64,000 nt of DNA from Mycosarcoma maydis (Eukaryota; Basidiomycota; Ustilaginomycetes; Ustilaginales), in the NCBI RefSeq assembly GCF_000328475.2, contig NC_026495.1, positions 1-64,000 on the forward strand, read 5' to 3'. How positions within the stretch are numbered: the stretch's first letter is position 1; each line of letters opens with the position of its first letter. Below, one piece after another: positions 29,471-39,555 of this stretch. The translations under genes and the position numbers were made by a program. The notes beneath the pieces are model-generated. The model was not told the origin of the DNA. It saw only the letters and a program-made list of their open reading frames with translations, and ran no database searches.

Positions 29471-29864
29471 CTCAACACCCAATGCGACCTTCCAAGCATC
29501 CAAGCATATGTGCTGTAACGCCAGTACTGTTGCGCCACATGCGGCAATCGCCCAAGTCGCGTACGTGGTACTGACTTTCGCCGTCTCAAAACTCTCAACC
29601 AACCCCGATCCAGCCCCCCGTTTCACTGTCCGGTCGCTCCATGATCCCTATTATCGCAACGTCTGATTGCCTGTTGTGCCTCTGTCAATACATGCCGCGT
29701 CTGGCTGCTGACTTGGAGCTTGCGGTTTTGACACTCTGGGTATGTTTGTCAGACCACATGGTGCATGGCGCGTGTACACATTCGTGATTGTTAGGGCAGT
29801 TGTCAGTCTGGAATTTCGTACGGACAAGACAATCGTGACTGATACCAAGGATGCAATGCGAAAT
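29471..29864. other. Convergent intergenic region
   Basis: Space between POM33 and the auxilin gene 3' ends. Nothing recognised. Confidence 0.5.
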
Positions 29865-32720
29865 TTACTGTTGTGCGTTCCATGCATGGTTTAGTGCGTG
29901 GAAAGCGGAGGCGGCAATCATCTGGTGCTCAACCGTTGCGTTTCTAGCGACTTTGTCCGGGTGCAAGGTAGCGATGGCCTTTGTGTAGTTCTTCTTTAAT
30001 CCAGCGTGATCCAGGATTTGGTGTAGAGCAATGGGCTTCCATCCAAGATCGTCCCAAAGTACGGTCTCCAGTGACGAAAGGAGCGCTCGTAGATTCGTCT
30101 CTTTGCCGCGCTTCCATGCGTCTATCTTGGCATCTACCGAGTCTTTCAAAGCAAATCTTGCCTTCTCCTCAGCCGCCTGCGCGTGCTGTTGGTTTACAAA
30201 CGCCGTACTAGCCTTGTCCGCGATCGCATGTCGCACTACTTTCTTTCCACCCACTGTCGACACAGCCGAGCCAACCACTTTGTCACCCAACATCCTGCCA
30301 CACCGATACAGCCCTTCCCTGGCAAACTTGATGTTGCTCGCCGTAGTCCTGATTCCGGAGCCCTCGAGTTTTTCGTACTCCAACAACACTTGCCAATCCG
30401 CCTTGGCTAGCTTCCATCGCTCGTTAGCCTCGAGCGCCTGCGCTCGCCGCACCAGCGCTTTCGCGTACGATTCTCTCAGATTCACATCCGCCAGCTCGGC
30501 AGGTAGAGCCGCTTCTTCGCTTGGCTTGTATACGCCGATACGTCCGTCAGCATCGCGTTCAGAGCCGCCAAATGGAGAAAGCACAATCGCGAGGATCTGG
30601 TCGCAGTCCGAAATCGTGCCCGTAGCATCGCCATTCTTGAGTCTCACGTTGGCTCGGTTGCTCAGTAGAGGAACCAGACGAACCGACTCGCACGACGACG
30701 ACGACGACGAGAGTGCCGAGATACCTCGCGTGTAGCTCGCTTCAGCATCTGCGTATGCGCCACGCTTGAAATGCTCGTTTCCCTCTTCCTTGTTGCGCTT
30801 GGCTGAGCAGATCGAGTGCGACGCATCCGAGCCAATCGCGCGTCGCTTCACAGGTGGTTTGGGTGGCATCGGTGACGGTGCAGCAGATCGCGATGGCGTG
30901 GCGCGTCGGTTGGGCGACACGTAGCCCGTCTTTGGCACAGCAGTGCTGGAAGCTGCGTTGCTTCGACTGACCAAGCTGCTCCGGGATTGTGACGCCTTTT
31001 GCTCGACAGCTTGCGCTTTGCTGCCAACCGAGAGCACGCTTGCAACCGACGACACGGCAGTGGCAGCAGCAGCAGCAGCTCCGCGCGCAGCTCGTGCGAC
31101 AGATTCGGGAGCCACAGCTGCCTCGTCCTCGTTGTCGGAATCTCTAAAGCTACCAAGCTGCGCCGGCTCGTCGCTTGTGTTGAGCTGGCTGTCGTGACTA
31201 GCTGTGCCATTGGAGCTGGTATCCGCACGACGTTGTTGTGCTGGCGTAAGCTCAGCATCAATCATCCATTTGGGCTTGCCTGACCACTCTTTGTTTTTGG
31301 AAGTGCCCGAGGAGGCACCCCATCTGCGTGCTCGATGACGTTCACTGCCGGCTTCCGAGGGTGTGTTGCTACGCTCGTCCAACGCTTTTTGAGCCTGCGC
31401 TTTGGCGGATGACCAGAACGCGCTGGCTTTGTTCAAGACGGAAGAGCCAATCTCGGAGGCTTGGGCGTAGAGCTGATCGGCCTGCTGTTGCCAGTCGACC
31501 GTCGCTTCACTTGCAAAGCCATTCGATGCACCCGAGTCTACTGGAGCGCGGCGCGATGCTCGAGCGTCGCTGTTGGTGTGCTGGGGTGGGTTGCGGCGAT
31601 GTTGGCGTTCAAGCTGGAAAGCGTCTTCGTCATCCAAGTCGCGGAAGCGCGTGTCGGCGTGCCTCTGCTCGTCTGCTTGCAATTTGCGTGCGAGCCGTTC
31701 GTCATTGTCGTTCTGTTGAGGTGATGCACCACCGTTACCGACGAGCAGCTCGAGAGCGGCTTGGACGTTGACGCCCGTGTCGGTGCGAGCGAGCGCATGC
31801 TTGGCTTGCTGTGGCGAGAAGCCCATCTCGACAATCTGACCGACAATATGTGGTGGAGGAGAGCTGGCTCGCGCAGGCGCAGAGTGGTTGGCAGATGGAC
31901 GACTGCCGCTTGCAGGTGACGGGACCCTGGAGCTGGCCCTGGAGCTGGCTGTCGAAAGAGTTGCAGACGAACTCGAGAGACGAGCCATGCGAGGGTCGAG
32001 GGGTTTGGAAGCTTGCGAGACGGGCATAGCAAGTGCGCCAAGGATGTCGTCTTGGTGTTCGTCATTGGAAACAGCAAGCGTGGGAGCAGAGGAGAAAGGC
32101 TGATCGAAGGTGTCAAAGTCGAAGGGATCGTCGATGCGGCTCGAAGCAGGTTTGGTGGATGCAAGAGGCTGAGACGATGAACTTTGGTTGATCGCAGGAA
32201 CTGCAGAGGAGAAAGCGTCAAAGTCCCAAGGATCGGAAGCTTTGTTTGCCAAGGTGGTGGACGAAGGAGGCGAGGCGACACGCTGGAGAGCGGGGTTGAA
32301 AGTGGGATTGGTGGAGGTGGTTGTGGCACCAAAGCTGGTAGATTCGATGCCAGACCAGAGCGCATCATTGCGCTGTTTGTGCTCATCGAGCTGTTTCCGG
32401 GCTTGCTGTGTAGCTAGTCTCTGACGTTCTGCCAAGCTTAAATTGGCGTGCTGCTTGTTTGTGGAGGAGGAGGAGAAAAGGGAAGAGAAAGCATCGTCGG
32501 TGGCGGTGAGCTTGGTAGCGGTGGAAGATGGAGGGGGTTTGTCGATGGTCGATGAGACGCCGTAATAGTTGGGTCTGCTCGACGTGGAGCTCAAGTTGGA
32601 AAGCGTGTTGGAGTTGTTGCGAGTGATTGTGGAGGAGGAGGAGGAGGATACCGAGGTAGAATGATTCGACTGAGCATTTGGCCGAGTAGGCTGCCAGCTG
32701 AGGTCGAGCAGATCGTCCAT
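29865..32720 (-). CDS. SWA2: Auxilin / SWA2-like clathrin-uncoating J-protein (UBA-TPR-J)
   Basis: Encodes 951 residues in one exon from ATG at 32720 (MDDLLDLSWQP). The N-terminal third is Ser-rich with acidic/aromatic clathrin- or adaptor-type motifs (DLLDLSW, DPWDFDAF, DPFDFDTF). A UBA domain lies at about residues 285-330 (IVGQIVEMGFSPQQAKHALA). TPRs lie at about 640-780 (NKEEGNEHFKRGAYADAEAS). A C-terminal J domain at about 880-950 has ALHQILDHAGLKKNYTKAIA and the HPD signature in TLHPDKVARN. This UBA-TPR-J order is that of yeast Swa2 (auxilin), which recruits Hsp70 to strip clathrin from vesicles in the cytosol. Extension upstream of 32720 lacks a better ATG. The call is firm. Confidence 0.9.
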   Translation of the reverse strand: MDDLLDLSWQPTRPNAQSNHSTSVSSSSSSTITRNNSNTLSNLSSTSSRPNYYGVSSTIDKPPPSSTATKLTATDDAFSSLFSSSSTNKQHANLSLAERQRLATQQARKQLDEHKQRNDALWSGIESTSFGATTTSTNPTFNPALQRVASPPSSTTLANKASDPWDFDAFSSAVPAINQSSSSQPLASTKPASSRIDDPFDFDTFDQPFSSAPTLAVSNDEHQDDILGALAMPVSQASKPLDPRMARLSSSSATLSTASSRASSRVPSPASGSRPSANHSAPARASSPPPHIVGQIVEMGFSPQQAKHALARTDTGVNVQAALELLVGNGGASPQQNDNDERLARKLQADEQRHADTRFRDLDDEDAFQLERQHRRNPPQHTNSDARASRRAPVDSGASNGFASEATVDWQQQADQLYAQASEIGSSVLNKASAFWSSAKAQAQKALDERSNTPSEAGSERHRARRWGASSGTSKNKEWSGKPKWMIDAELTPAQQRRADTSSNGTASHDSQLNTSDEPAQLGSFRDSDNEDEAAVAPESVARAARGAAAAAATAVSSVASVLSVGSKAQAVEQKASQSRSSLVSRSNAASSTAVPKTGYVSPNRRATPSRSAAPSPMPPKPPVKRRAIGSDASHSICSAKRNKEEGNEHFKRGAYADAEASYTRGISALSSSSSSCESVRLVPLLSNRANVRLKNGDATGTISDCDQILAIVLSPFGGSERDADGRIGVYKPSEEAALPAELADVNLRESYAKALVRRAQALEANERWKLAKADWQVLLEYEKLEGSGIRTTASNIKFAREGLYRCGRMLGDKVVGSAVSTVGGKKVVRHAIADKASTAFVNQQHAQAAEEKARFALKDSVDAKIDAWKRGKETNLRALLSSLETVLWDDLGWKPIALHQILDHAGLKKNYTKAIATLHPDKVARNATVEHQMIAASAFHALNHAWNAQQ

Positions 32721-33648
32721 GTCGATCGGGTGTGGCGTTGGGATGATGAAGAGAAGCAAAGGCGATGTGTTTTGGAGGGCAAACCAGCTCGAGTTAAATA
32801 TGTGAGGCCACGGCGGTGTGTGTGTGTCTGTGCGTGTTGCTCGGCGTGCGGCGTTGCACACTCGTGACTGTTGTGAGTTTTGACGACTCGCAGACTGGCC
32901 GGCCGACACGAATAGTGGATCGACACTTTCTCGACCTTTTTTCCCGATTTCGATCCGATTTCGATCCAAGTTCGATCCAAGTTTGATCCAAAAAAGTCAA
33001 AATCGCGGCAATCGTGAACTGAATCTTGAAAGGGAGGGAAGCTGATGCTGCCTCTCGCGTCTCGGTAATACGATCAAGTTCAACTTCACCGTTGCCTGTC
33101 AGCAGGGTCGATGATGCTGGAGCGGTGGTGGCCAGTGAGTCGCTCGCCACCTGTCGGACTCCCACTAATCTGGTCATTCATCTGCGTGATGCGATTCACG
33201 ATTGTGGCGTTTTATCATCTGGAATCAGCCAACGAGGTTGGTGGTGTTGGTCAACATCAATAAGCGTTGGTGGCAAGCGACACTCGTAACTTGCGGCTGG
33301 AGCCAGGATGTCGTTGGTTATCAAACGCCAGCGTTCGTGATTCGTGATTGAAAGTCACAATTATACAGTAGCGGCTCAGTTACGTGGTGAGCTTAAGCGT
33401 CATCTGCCAGCTTGTTTCATAAGCGAACCTTGAATGCGCAGTCACTCGAATTTCACCAATTCACGATTCGCGATTACCAGTCTGGAATCCACCCGTCATG
33501 AGTGTGATCCTCGCCAACAGAAATCTACAGCACACACACGACACGACAGCACAGCTGTGAGCACAGGTCACTAATGCGGTTGAGTGGGTTTGCGTTGAGC
33601 TTACGTGTACTGTATGCTGACACAGTCTTGAGTCGTGAGTCGTGAGTT

Positions 33649-33678
33649 GAGCTGAGCTGAGCTGAGCTGAGCTGAGCA
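33649..33678. repeat. GAGCT pentamer tandem array
   Basis: Five exact GAGCT units plus a sixth ending in A, with further degenerate units to about 33700. Confidence 0.9.
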
Positions 33679-34573
33679 TTTGAGCCGAGTTGAGCTGAGC
33701 CCACCAGCTCGCGCGCGCCTTTGCTCACATGCTAACACACTTTACTTTTGGCTGTTTCGTGTTTAAAACTCACGCACGACTCGTGACTGCTTCACGCTTG
33801 TTGCTGCAGCCAACTCGTAACTTGCCGACATCCACGATCGGCAACGCCTTGCCAAGTAGGCAGACTACAGTACAGTACAATAGACACAGTCGGGAGTGGC
33901 TGGCTTCCGATGGAGGAAATGGACTCGGATTATCTCACCTGGATCACAGCAATTCAATTCAAAATTATCTCTCCGATCGTCGGAAGCATCACCGAAACGG
34001 CTGAGCAAGCGGCGCGGTGCGCTCGGAACGTCCGTAACGAGCGTGGTAAAAATCGTGAACAAGTCACAAGTTGGTGACAATCGTGAATCTGTGAATCTTG
34101 AATAAGCTATGATCACATTCGTGATTAACGTTAGAGCGCGCATAAGTTAAGCGAACATCTGTCACGAGTCGTGAGTGAGTCGTGAGTCTTTGTTTGCGCG
34201 GTTCCTTTTCATGTGTTTTATTATGTATTCTTTTTCTTATTTAGGTATTTGTTTTGGCGAAGGATCATGTTCCGAAACAAAAGCAACGGCACCAGAAAAA
34301 GAAAAAGAAAAAGAACAAAACGGCTCGGGGCTCTCTCACTTTTTGAGTGTTTGAGTGTCCGCTGTGCTGCACTGAGCTGCGCGCCTTCTGTATAGATTGA
34401 AAGCATGCAGAGAGGCAGAGAGGTATACGACCTGCGACCCTGATCAAGTGACGAGTGAGTCTGCTGCGTCCATCAGATCACATTCGAGATTCGTGATTGC
34501 TTTGTCGTCACACTTTGCTTTGCTCGACATCACTCTGCACACCGCCACCATCACCATCATCGTTACTACTGCC

Positions 34574-34620
34574 ATCTCGATCTCGATCTCGATCTTGATC
34601 TTGATCTCGAATTCGATCTC
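34574..34620. repeat. GATCTC/GATCTT hexamer array
   Basis: About seven units lying 185-230 bases before the ATG of the KDM4-like gene, likely in its 5' UTR or promoter. Confidence 0.85.
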
Positions 34621-34803
34621 TGCCGGCCAGCGCGCTTGCTCTGCTCAAAAGTCTGCACGTCTACTTTCGCATCGTATACCAAGCCTCGACGGCATCCACA
34701 TTCGTTTCTAACACCGATCTGGCGAATCCCTTTTCTTCATACCACGGCTTGACCACCTCTGGCCTGCGCTGCTAGCTGTCGTAGCGCAAACGAAAGGTCG
34801 ATC

Positions 34804-37800
34804 ATGGACGCCTCCGTCACCACCACTTCACCGTCGTCGGCTGTCTCGCAGATGCCGCCAAGCTTAAATGCGAGAGTAGACGACCTAGCACAAGCCTCTG
34901 CTTCCACTCCACCCCAGTCCCCCCTCAAACACCCCGCCTCTACATTCTCAGCGTCAACAAGCGCAATCGCAACTGCTGCCACTCCCTCGACCGCTGCCGC
35001 CGCTTCTGTCAGTTCTCCCTCTAACCACATGTCGCCTGCTCATCCACCAACCGAATCCAGCCGACATTCTACCCCAGCCACTTCGGCGGCTGGCTCCGAC
35101 CCTGTTCAGTCCACGCTGCCTTGCTCTGCACAGCTTGCCACCTCCCAACCTTCCATAGACGCTGCGCCAACACAGCCACCACAAGCATCATCACCTCGAC
35201 CACCATCTGAGCAGCTGCCGCACGCACCACCAGACGAGCATCCGCTCTCCTCTATCCAGCCCGCCTACTTCTATCCTTCCGATGCTTCCACCTCGTCCTC
35301 TCACGATGGCATTCCTGTATTTCAGCCCACCATGCACCAATTTCAAGACTTCTACGCATTCTGTCAAGCCATCGACAGCTGGGGAATGCAATACGGTATT
35401 CTCAAGGTCGTCCCACCACCCGAATGGCGTGACGCGCTCCCCGACCTTCGCCCCTCTCCTCCCACTGCCTCCAACAAGCTCGAACCTGACGAGCACGCCG
35501 ACATCTCCAAGGTTCGCATCCGCAACGCTATCATGCAGCACTTTACCCCTGCTGGCTCGGGGGTTTGGCGTCAGATCAACACCACTCGCTCCGCCAAAAT
35601 CTGGAATGCCAAGCAGTGGGCCGAATTGTGCATTTCGTCAGATCAAAAGGGTCCCGAAATGGATCGCATGAAGTGGAAAGTCGAGGTCGAAGGTGCCTCC
35701 AACGGCGGTTGGGGTCCCAAGAACATTGGCGCAAAGCACTGTGCTGCCCCCACCATTCTCGACGAAGACGGTGTCCGCACCAGAAGCGGCAAAGCTCGTC
35801 CATCCGCCACCCCAGCTGCTGCAGAAGCCAAAACCAATGCCAAACGCAAGCGAACCGACAACGATCACGGTCACGATCACGGTCACGATCACGACAAGCC
35901 CCCATCCGTACAGTCGCATGAGCAACCCACGATATCTGCATCGGTATCAGCACCCACCTCTCCTTCATCTCCCGAACGTCGCTCCCAACGAATCGTCCAA
36001 AATTTCGCCGTCGCCAAACCATTACCTCCCGTCACTTTTCAAGATGCTTCACCAATCAAGAAGAAAAACTGGGAGGCAGAGGCCACCACACCCGACGAGT
36101 GGCGCGCTTTCGATTACAAGAACTGTTGGCGCAAGGAAGCCCTTTCCCAACAGCAGCTCGCCCGGCTCGGCGCCACTCCCTGTGCCTCTGACGACGATGA
36201 TGATGATGCTGCTGCTGCTGCTGCTGCTGCTGCTACCACAGCAGAGACTTCCCAGTCATCCGCAGCTCCCCTCGCTCTTCCCAACCCTTCCGAATGGACG
36301 CCCGAAGTGTGTCGGGAGATCGAGAGCGAATACTGGCGCAACCTCAACTTTGGCAAGCCGCCCATGTACGGCGCCGATCTCAGCGGTACCCTCTTTGACC
36401 ACCGCACCAAGCATTGGAACGTCGGCAAGCTCGACAGCATCCTCACCCGTCTCCACCTTCGACGCAAGCTCCCAGGTGTCAATACTCCTTACCTCTACTG
36501 GGGAATGTGGCGAGCTACGTTTGCATGGCACGTTGAAGACATGGACCTCTACTCGATCAATTACATCCACTTTGGTGCTCCCAAACAGTGGTATGCCATT
36601 CGACAAGCCGATCGACAGCGCTTCGAGTCGGCCATGGCTGGCGCTTTCCCCGCCGATGCACGACGCTGTCCTCACTTTATGCGCCACAAGTCGTACCTCG
36701 CCTCTCCCTCCTTCCTTGCTTCCCACGGCATCCGCCCTCTCAAGCTCGTCCACAACGCCGGCGAATTTGTCATCACATACCCCTTCGGCTATCACTCTGG
36801 CTTCAACATGGGTTACAACTGCGCAGAGAGTGTCAACTTTGCGCTCGAATCCTGGCTCGACATTGGTCGCAAGGCCAACTACTGCCACTGCGACATGTCG
36901 CAAAATAGCGTGCGCATCGACGTCGATGCTTTGCTCGAAGAGAGCAGAGAAATGGAAGAGCTCGAACGCAAACGCGAACTGCGTCGCGCCAAAGAAGAAG
37001 CCGTACACGCTACCGAAGAAGAAGAACTCGAAAAGCGTCGCATCCGAAACGAACGCGCCAAGGAGCGTAGAAGGCTCAAAAAGGAGGCAGACGAAGCCGC
37101 AGCCGCCGCCAATCCAGCAGCGCCGCTACCCTTCCAAGGCGGTGCCGACTTTTATGTCGATCCCAAGCACGCTGCCATTAGCCCTTGCGTCTTCTGCCCT
37201 GCCAACGTCCACACCGATCTTGTCGCCACGCCTGCCGAGATCGACTCCACTAACCCCAAACTCAAGGCCATGTCGGGCCGTCACGCGCACCGTCTCTGCG
37301 CCAGCTTCGTACCTGAAACCTGGGTGGGCAAACACGGCAAGACCGACATTGTTGAGGGTATCGGCGGTATCGACAAGGCACGCTTCTCTCTCAAGTGTCA
37401 GATCTGTCCCCATCCGAGCCTGCAGAAGCTGTACCCCAAAATCCAGTGTACACGTGGCAAGTGTCCACGCTCAGCACATGTAAGCTGTGCCTTGGTGGAG
37501 AAACACGGCTGGTTCATCGATGTGTGTCCCGCGCAGACAGCAGATGAGCTCGAGGGGAAAAAGGCGTCCACTACCAACAGCAACGTCCAGCAAACCGACG
37601 GTCTCGAAGACGGCGACGAGCGGCTCGTGGTGCTCTGCAAGGCGCACAACCCGCTCTTCCGTGAAGCCGAGGAAGCACGCAAGGCGGAAGAGCTGCGTGA
37701 ACGCATCTATGCGCTCCCGATCCCGTCTATGGTCAAGATCAAGACGTCCGGAGGAATGTTCCAAGCTTTGATGGTCGAAATCCACGAGGAAGAAGACGAG

Positions 37801-39249
37801 ATTGTCATCGAGGACGAAGGTCGTCCAAGCACGGTCAAGTTTCAGCAGATCCTTCTGGACGATCCGGTCAAGCAAGAGCCGCAGTCGGTTGGCATCCCGG
37901 CAGCTGATGGCCAAGTTGCGCTCAACGGCGACGACGTTTCACATCCGACCAAACGGAGGAGAAAAGTGACCGAAAAGGCTAGTGAAGCCAAGGCGGCCAA
38001 GTCAGAGGCGGTGGACGCTGGCGGCACTGGTGTGTCGGAAGTAACGGCCAAGAAGCCTCGCAAGAATCGAGGTGCAGCAGCAGCAGCAGCAGCAACAGTA
38101 CCAACAACGCCCGCTTCAGCAGATACGGCAGCCACGGCAGCTCCACCACTTGGTGACAAGGCGGCGTCGACGCTATCAGGCAAGAAGAGCGCCAACGCTG
38201 CCGACGGCCAGACCAAGTCCAAGCGTCAGCGTCAGCCCAAGAAGAAGGCAGAAGCGACAAATGGAGACGCTGTAGCATCTATGCAGTGGTCAGACCACCC
38301 TATGCATGCAGGCGGTCAGCAGCAGCAACAGCAGCAACAACAGCAAGTAGTCCAGACAATACATGTGCCCTCCAAACGTGGTCCGCGAGCGACGTACGCT
38401 GCGCAACATCCAAGTGTGCCTCAGTCATCGCTGTCTCAGTATGGCGAGCATCATGCTTACCCGCCGCCGCTACCGCAGCCGCAGCAGCAGCAGCAGCAGC
38501 AGCAGCAATACGCTGGAGGAGACGGTGGACCGATGCACCGTACTCCTTTGGCAGGTGATGGTGGTACGTACGCACCTGCATACGCGCTGCAGCAGTATGC
38601 ACCTGGGTATGGTCGCAGTGAATACGGTGCGGGCGTCGCATCTGCTGGTTATGCACACTTGCTGCATCAGCAGCAGCAGCAACGGGCGGGTAACGGCGGT
38701 GGACATGCATATGGCTCGTCGTCGCCCTACGCACCGTATCAGGTGGGCGCACATGCTTCGTACGCACTCGCGCCCGGTGGTTCGGCTAGCAACCACAGCA
38801 GGCATTCGGGAGGTGGCGCTCAGGCGTTGGAGATGAAGGGAGCATCGTCGACGGGTGGCATGCATGCCGGCTCGCAGTACGGCTACCTGTCAGCGCCTGT
38901 AGGTGGGTACGAGCGAACGCCGCCGCTGCCGACGTATGCCAAGTCGGGAGCTCATGCAAATGCGGACCTCGCAGGTGGAGGGTTCCCAGACTACAGGCCG
39001 CCATATCACCACGCTGCGCCGGCGGCGTTGCAGGCAGGATACGCCTCGGGCGTGCAGTATCGTCAGCCCCCGGCGCGGTATGCGGGAGAGTATCCGGCAT
39101 GTTCGTATGGCCATGTGGGGCCGGCCGACGAGATGCACCAGCACATGCGTGCCGCACATGTCGCCAGTGTAGGCGGCAGTCACGTGAATGCGCCAACCGG
39201 CACACACGCATATTCAACACCGTATCAGTACGCCCATCGGATGCAGTAG
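34804..39249 (+). CDS. JmjN-JmjC-PHD histone lysine demethylase (KDM4/JHDM3 type)
   Basis: Encodes 1,481 residues, single exon, ATG at 34804 (MDASVTTTS). The N-terminus is Ser/Pro-rich. JmjN at about 168-200 reads IPVFQPTMHQFQDFYAFCQA. JmjC (about 517-700) has iron ligands His576 and Glu578 in FAWHVEDMDLYSINY and His664 in FGYHSGFNMGYNCAES, with GAPKQWYAI and CPHFMRHKSYLASP as in KDM4. A charged coiled coil follows, then a Cys/His zinc region (about 792-950; CVFCPANVHTD, HRLCASFVPETW, CQICPHPSLQ, HVSCALVEKHGWF) like the extended PHD of animal KDM4. The last 300 residues are Gln-, Gly-, Tyr- and His-rich with polyQ tracts. Expected role: nuclear, 2-oxoglutarate-dependent removal of H3K9/K36 methyl groups. 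No Tudor domain is seen. Confidence 0.9.
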   Translation: MDASVTTTSPSSAVSQMPPSLNARVDDLAQASASTPPQSPLKHPASTFSASTSAIATAATPSTAAAASVSSPSNHMSPAHPPTESSRHSTPATSAAGSDPVQSTLPCSAQLATSQPSIDAAPTQPPQASSPRPPSEQLPHAPPDEHPLSSIQPAYFYPSDASTSSSHDGIPVFQPTMHQFQDFYAFCQAIDSWGMQYGILKVVPPPEWRDALPDLRPSPPTASNKLEPDEHADISKVRIRNAIMQHFTPAGSGVWRQINTTRSAKIWNAKQWAELCISSDQKGPEMDRMKWKVEVEGASNGGWGPKNIGAKHCAAPTILDEDGVRTRSGKARPSATPAAAEAKTNAKRKRTDNDHGHDHGHDHDKPPSVQSHEQPTISASVSAPTSPSSPERRSQRIVQNFAVAKPLPPVTFQDASPIKKKNWEAEATTPDEWRAFDYKNCWRKEALSQQQLARLGATPCASDDDDDDAAAAAAAAATTAETSQSSAAPLALPNPSEWTPEVCREIESEYWRNLNFGKPPMYGADLSGTLFDHRTKHWNVGKLDSILTRLHLRRKLPGVNTPYLYWGMWRATFAWHVEDMDLYSINYIHFGAPKQWYAIRQADRQRFESAMAGAFPADARRCPHFMRHKSYLASPSFLASHGIRPLKLVHNAGEFVITYPFGYHSGFNMGYNCAESVNFALESWLDIGRKANYCHCDMSQNSVRIDVDALLEESREMEELERKRELRRAKEEAVHATEEEELEKRRIRNERAKERRRLKKEADEAAAAANPAAPLPFQGGADFYVDPKHAAISPCVFCPANVHTDLVATPAEIDSTNPKLKAMSGRHAHRLCASFVPETWVGKHGKTDIVEGIGGIDKARFSLKCQICPHPSLQKLYPKIQCTRGKCPRSAHVSCALVEKHGWFIDVCPAQTADELEGKKASTTNSNVQQTDGLEDGDERLVVLCKAHNPLFREAEEARKAEELRERIYALPIPSMVKIKTSGGMFQALMVEIHEEEDEIVIEDEGRPSTVKFQQILLDDPVKQEPQSVGIPAADGQVALNGDDVSHPTKRRRKVTEKASEAKAAKSEAVDAGGTGVSEVTAKKPRKNRGAAAAAAATVPTTPASADTAATAAPPLGDKAASTLSGKKSANAADGQTKSKRQRQPKKKAEATNGDAVASMQWSDHPMHAGGQQQQQQQQQQVVQTIHVPSKRGPRATYAAQHPSVPQSSLSQYGEHHAYPPPLPQPQQQQQQQQQYAGGDGGPMHRTPLAGDGGTYAPAYALQQYAPGYGRSEYGAGVASAGYAHLLHQQQQQRAGNGGGHAYGSSSPYAPYQVGAHASYALAPGGSASNHSRHSGGGAQALEMKGASSTGGMHAGSQYGYLSAPVGGYERTPPLPTYAKSGAHANADLAGGGFPDYRPPYHHAAPAALQAGYASGVQYRQPPARYAGEYPACSYGHVGPADEMHQHMRAAHVASVGGSHVNAPTGTHAYSTPYQYAHRMQ

Positions 39250-39555
39250 CACAGGTGCGCACAAGTCGGATTCACATTTGCGTCTAGACAATCATGAATG
39301 TGTGGCAGTCCACGCATAGCGAGCGGTGTAGCGCGATGTGAAAAAGAATCCAGACGAATCAGCGTACAATTGAGGGTGGAAAAAATAAGACGCAAATCAC
39401 AAGCGCACGTTGGCATCACCTCGTACGTTGGAAAACATTCACGATTCACATTTGTGATTCATGATCACCTTGGTGTTTGGTGTTTTGAGACGAATGTAGA
39501 GATTCTGATGCATTTCACAGACGCGACAGTAGGGGGCAACGATCGGAAGCGTGAA
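39250..39555. other. Convergent intergenic region
   Basis: Short space between the demethylase and acyl-CoA synthetase 3' ends. TCACGATT words occur near 39435-39465. No gene. Confidence 0.5.

Larger units (their letters stand above)
32721..34803. other. Large divergent intergenic region rich in repeat words
   Basis: About 2.1 kb upstream of both auxilin (-) and the KDM4-like gene (+). It contains GATTTCGATC/GATCCAA short repeats at 32945-32995, a GAGCT pentamer array (33649-33678), GATCTC hexamers (34574-34620) and many TCACGATT words. No gene seen. Confidence 0.5.

Noticed and set aside
35693..37483. Plus-strand frame of 596 codons overlapping the demethylase
   Set aside because: Frame-shifted reading of the JmjC gene, Pro/Ser/Arg-rich, no motif.
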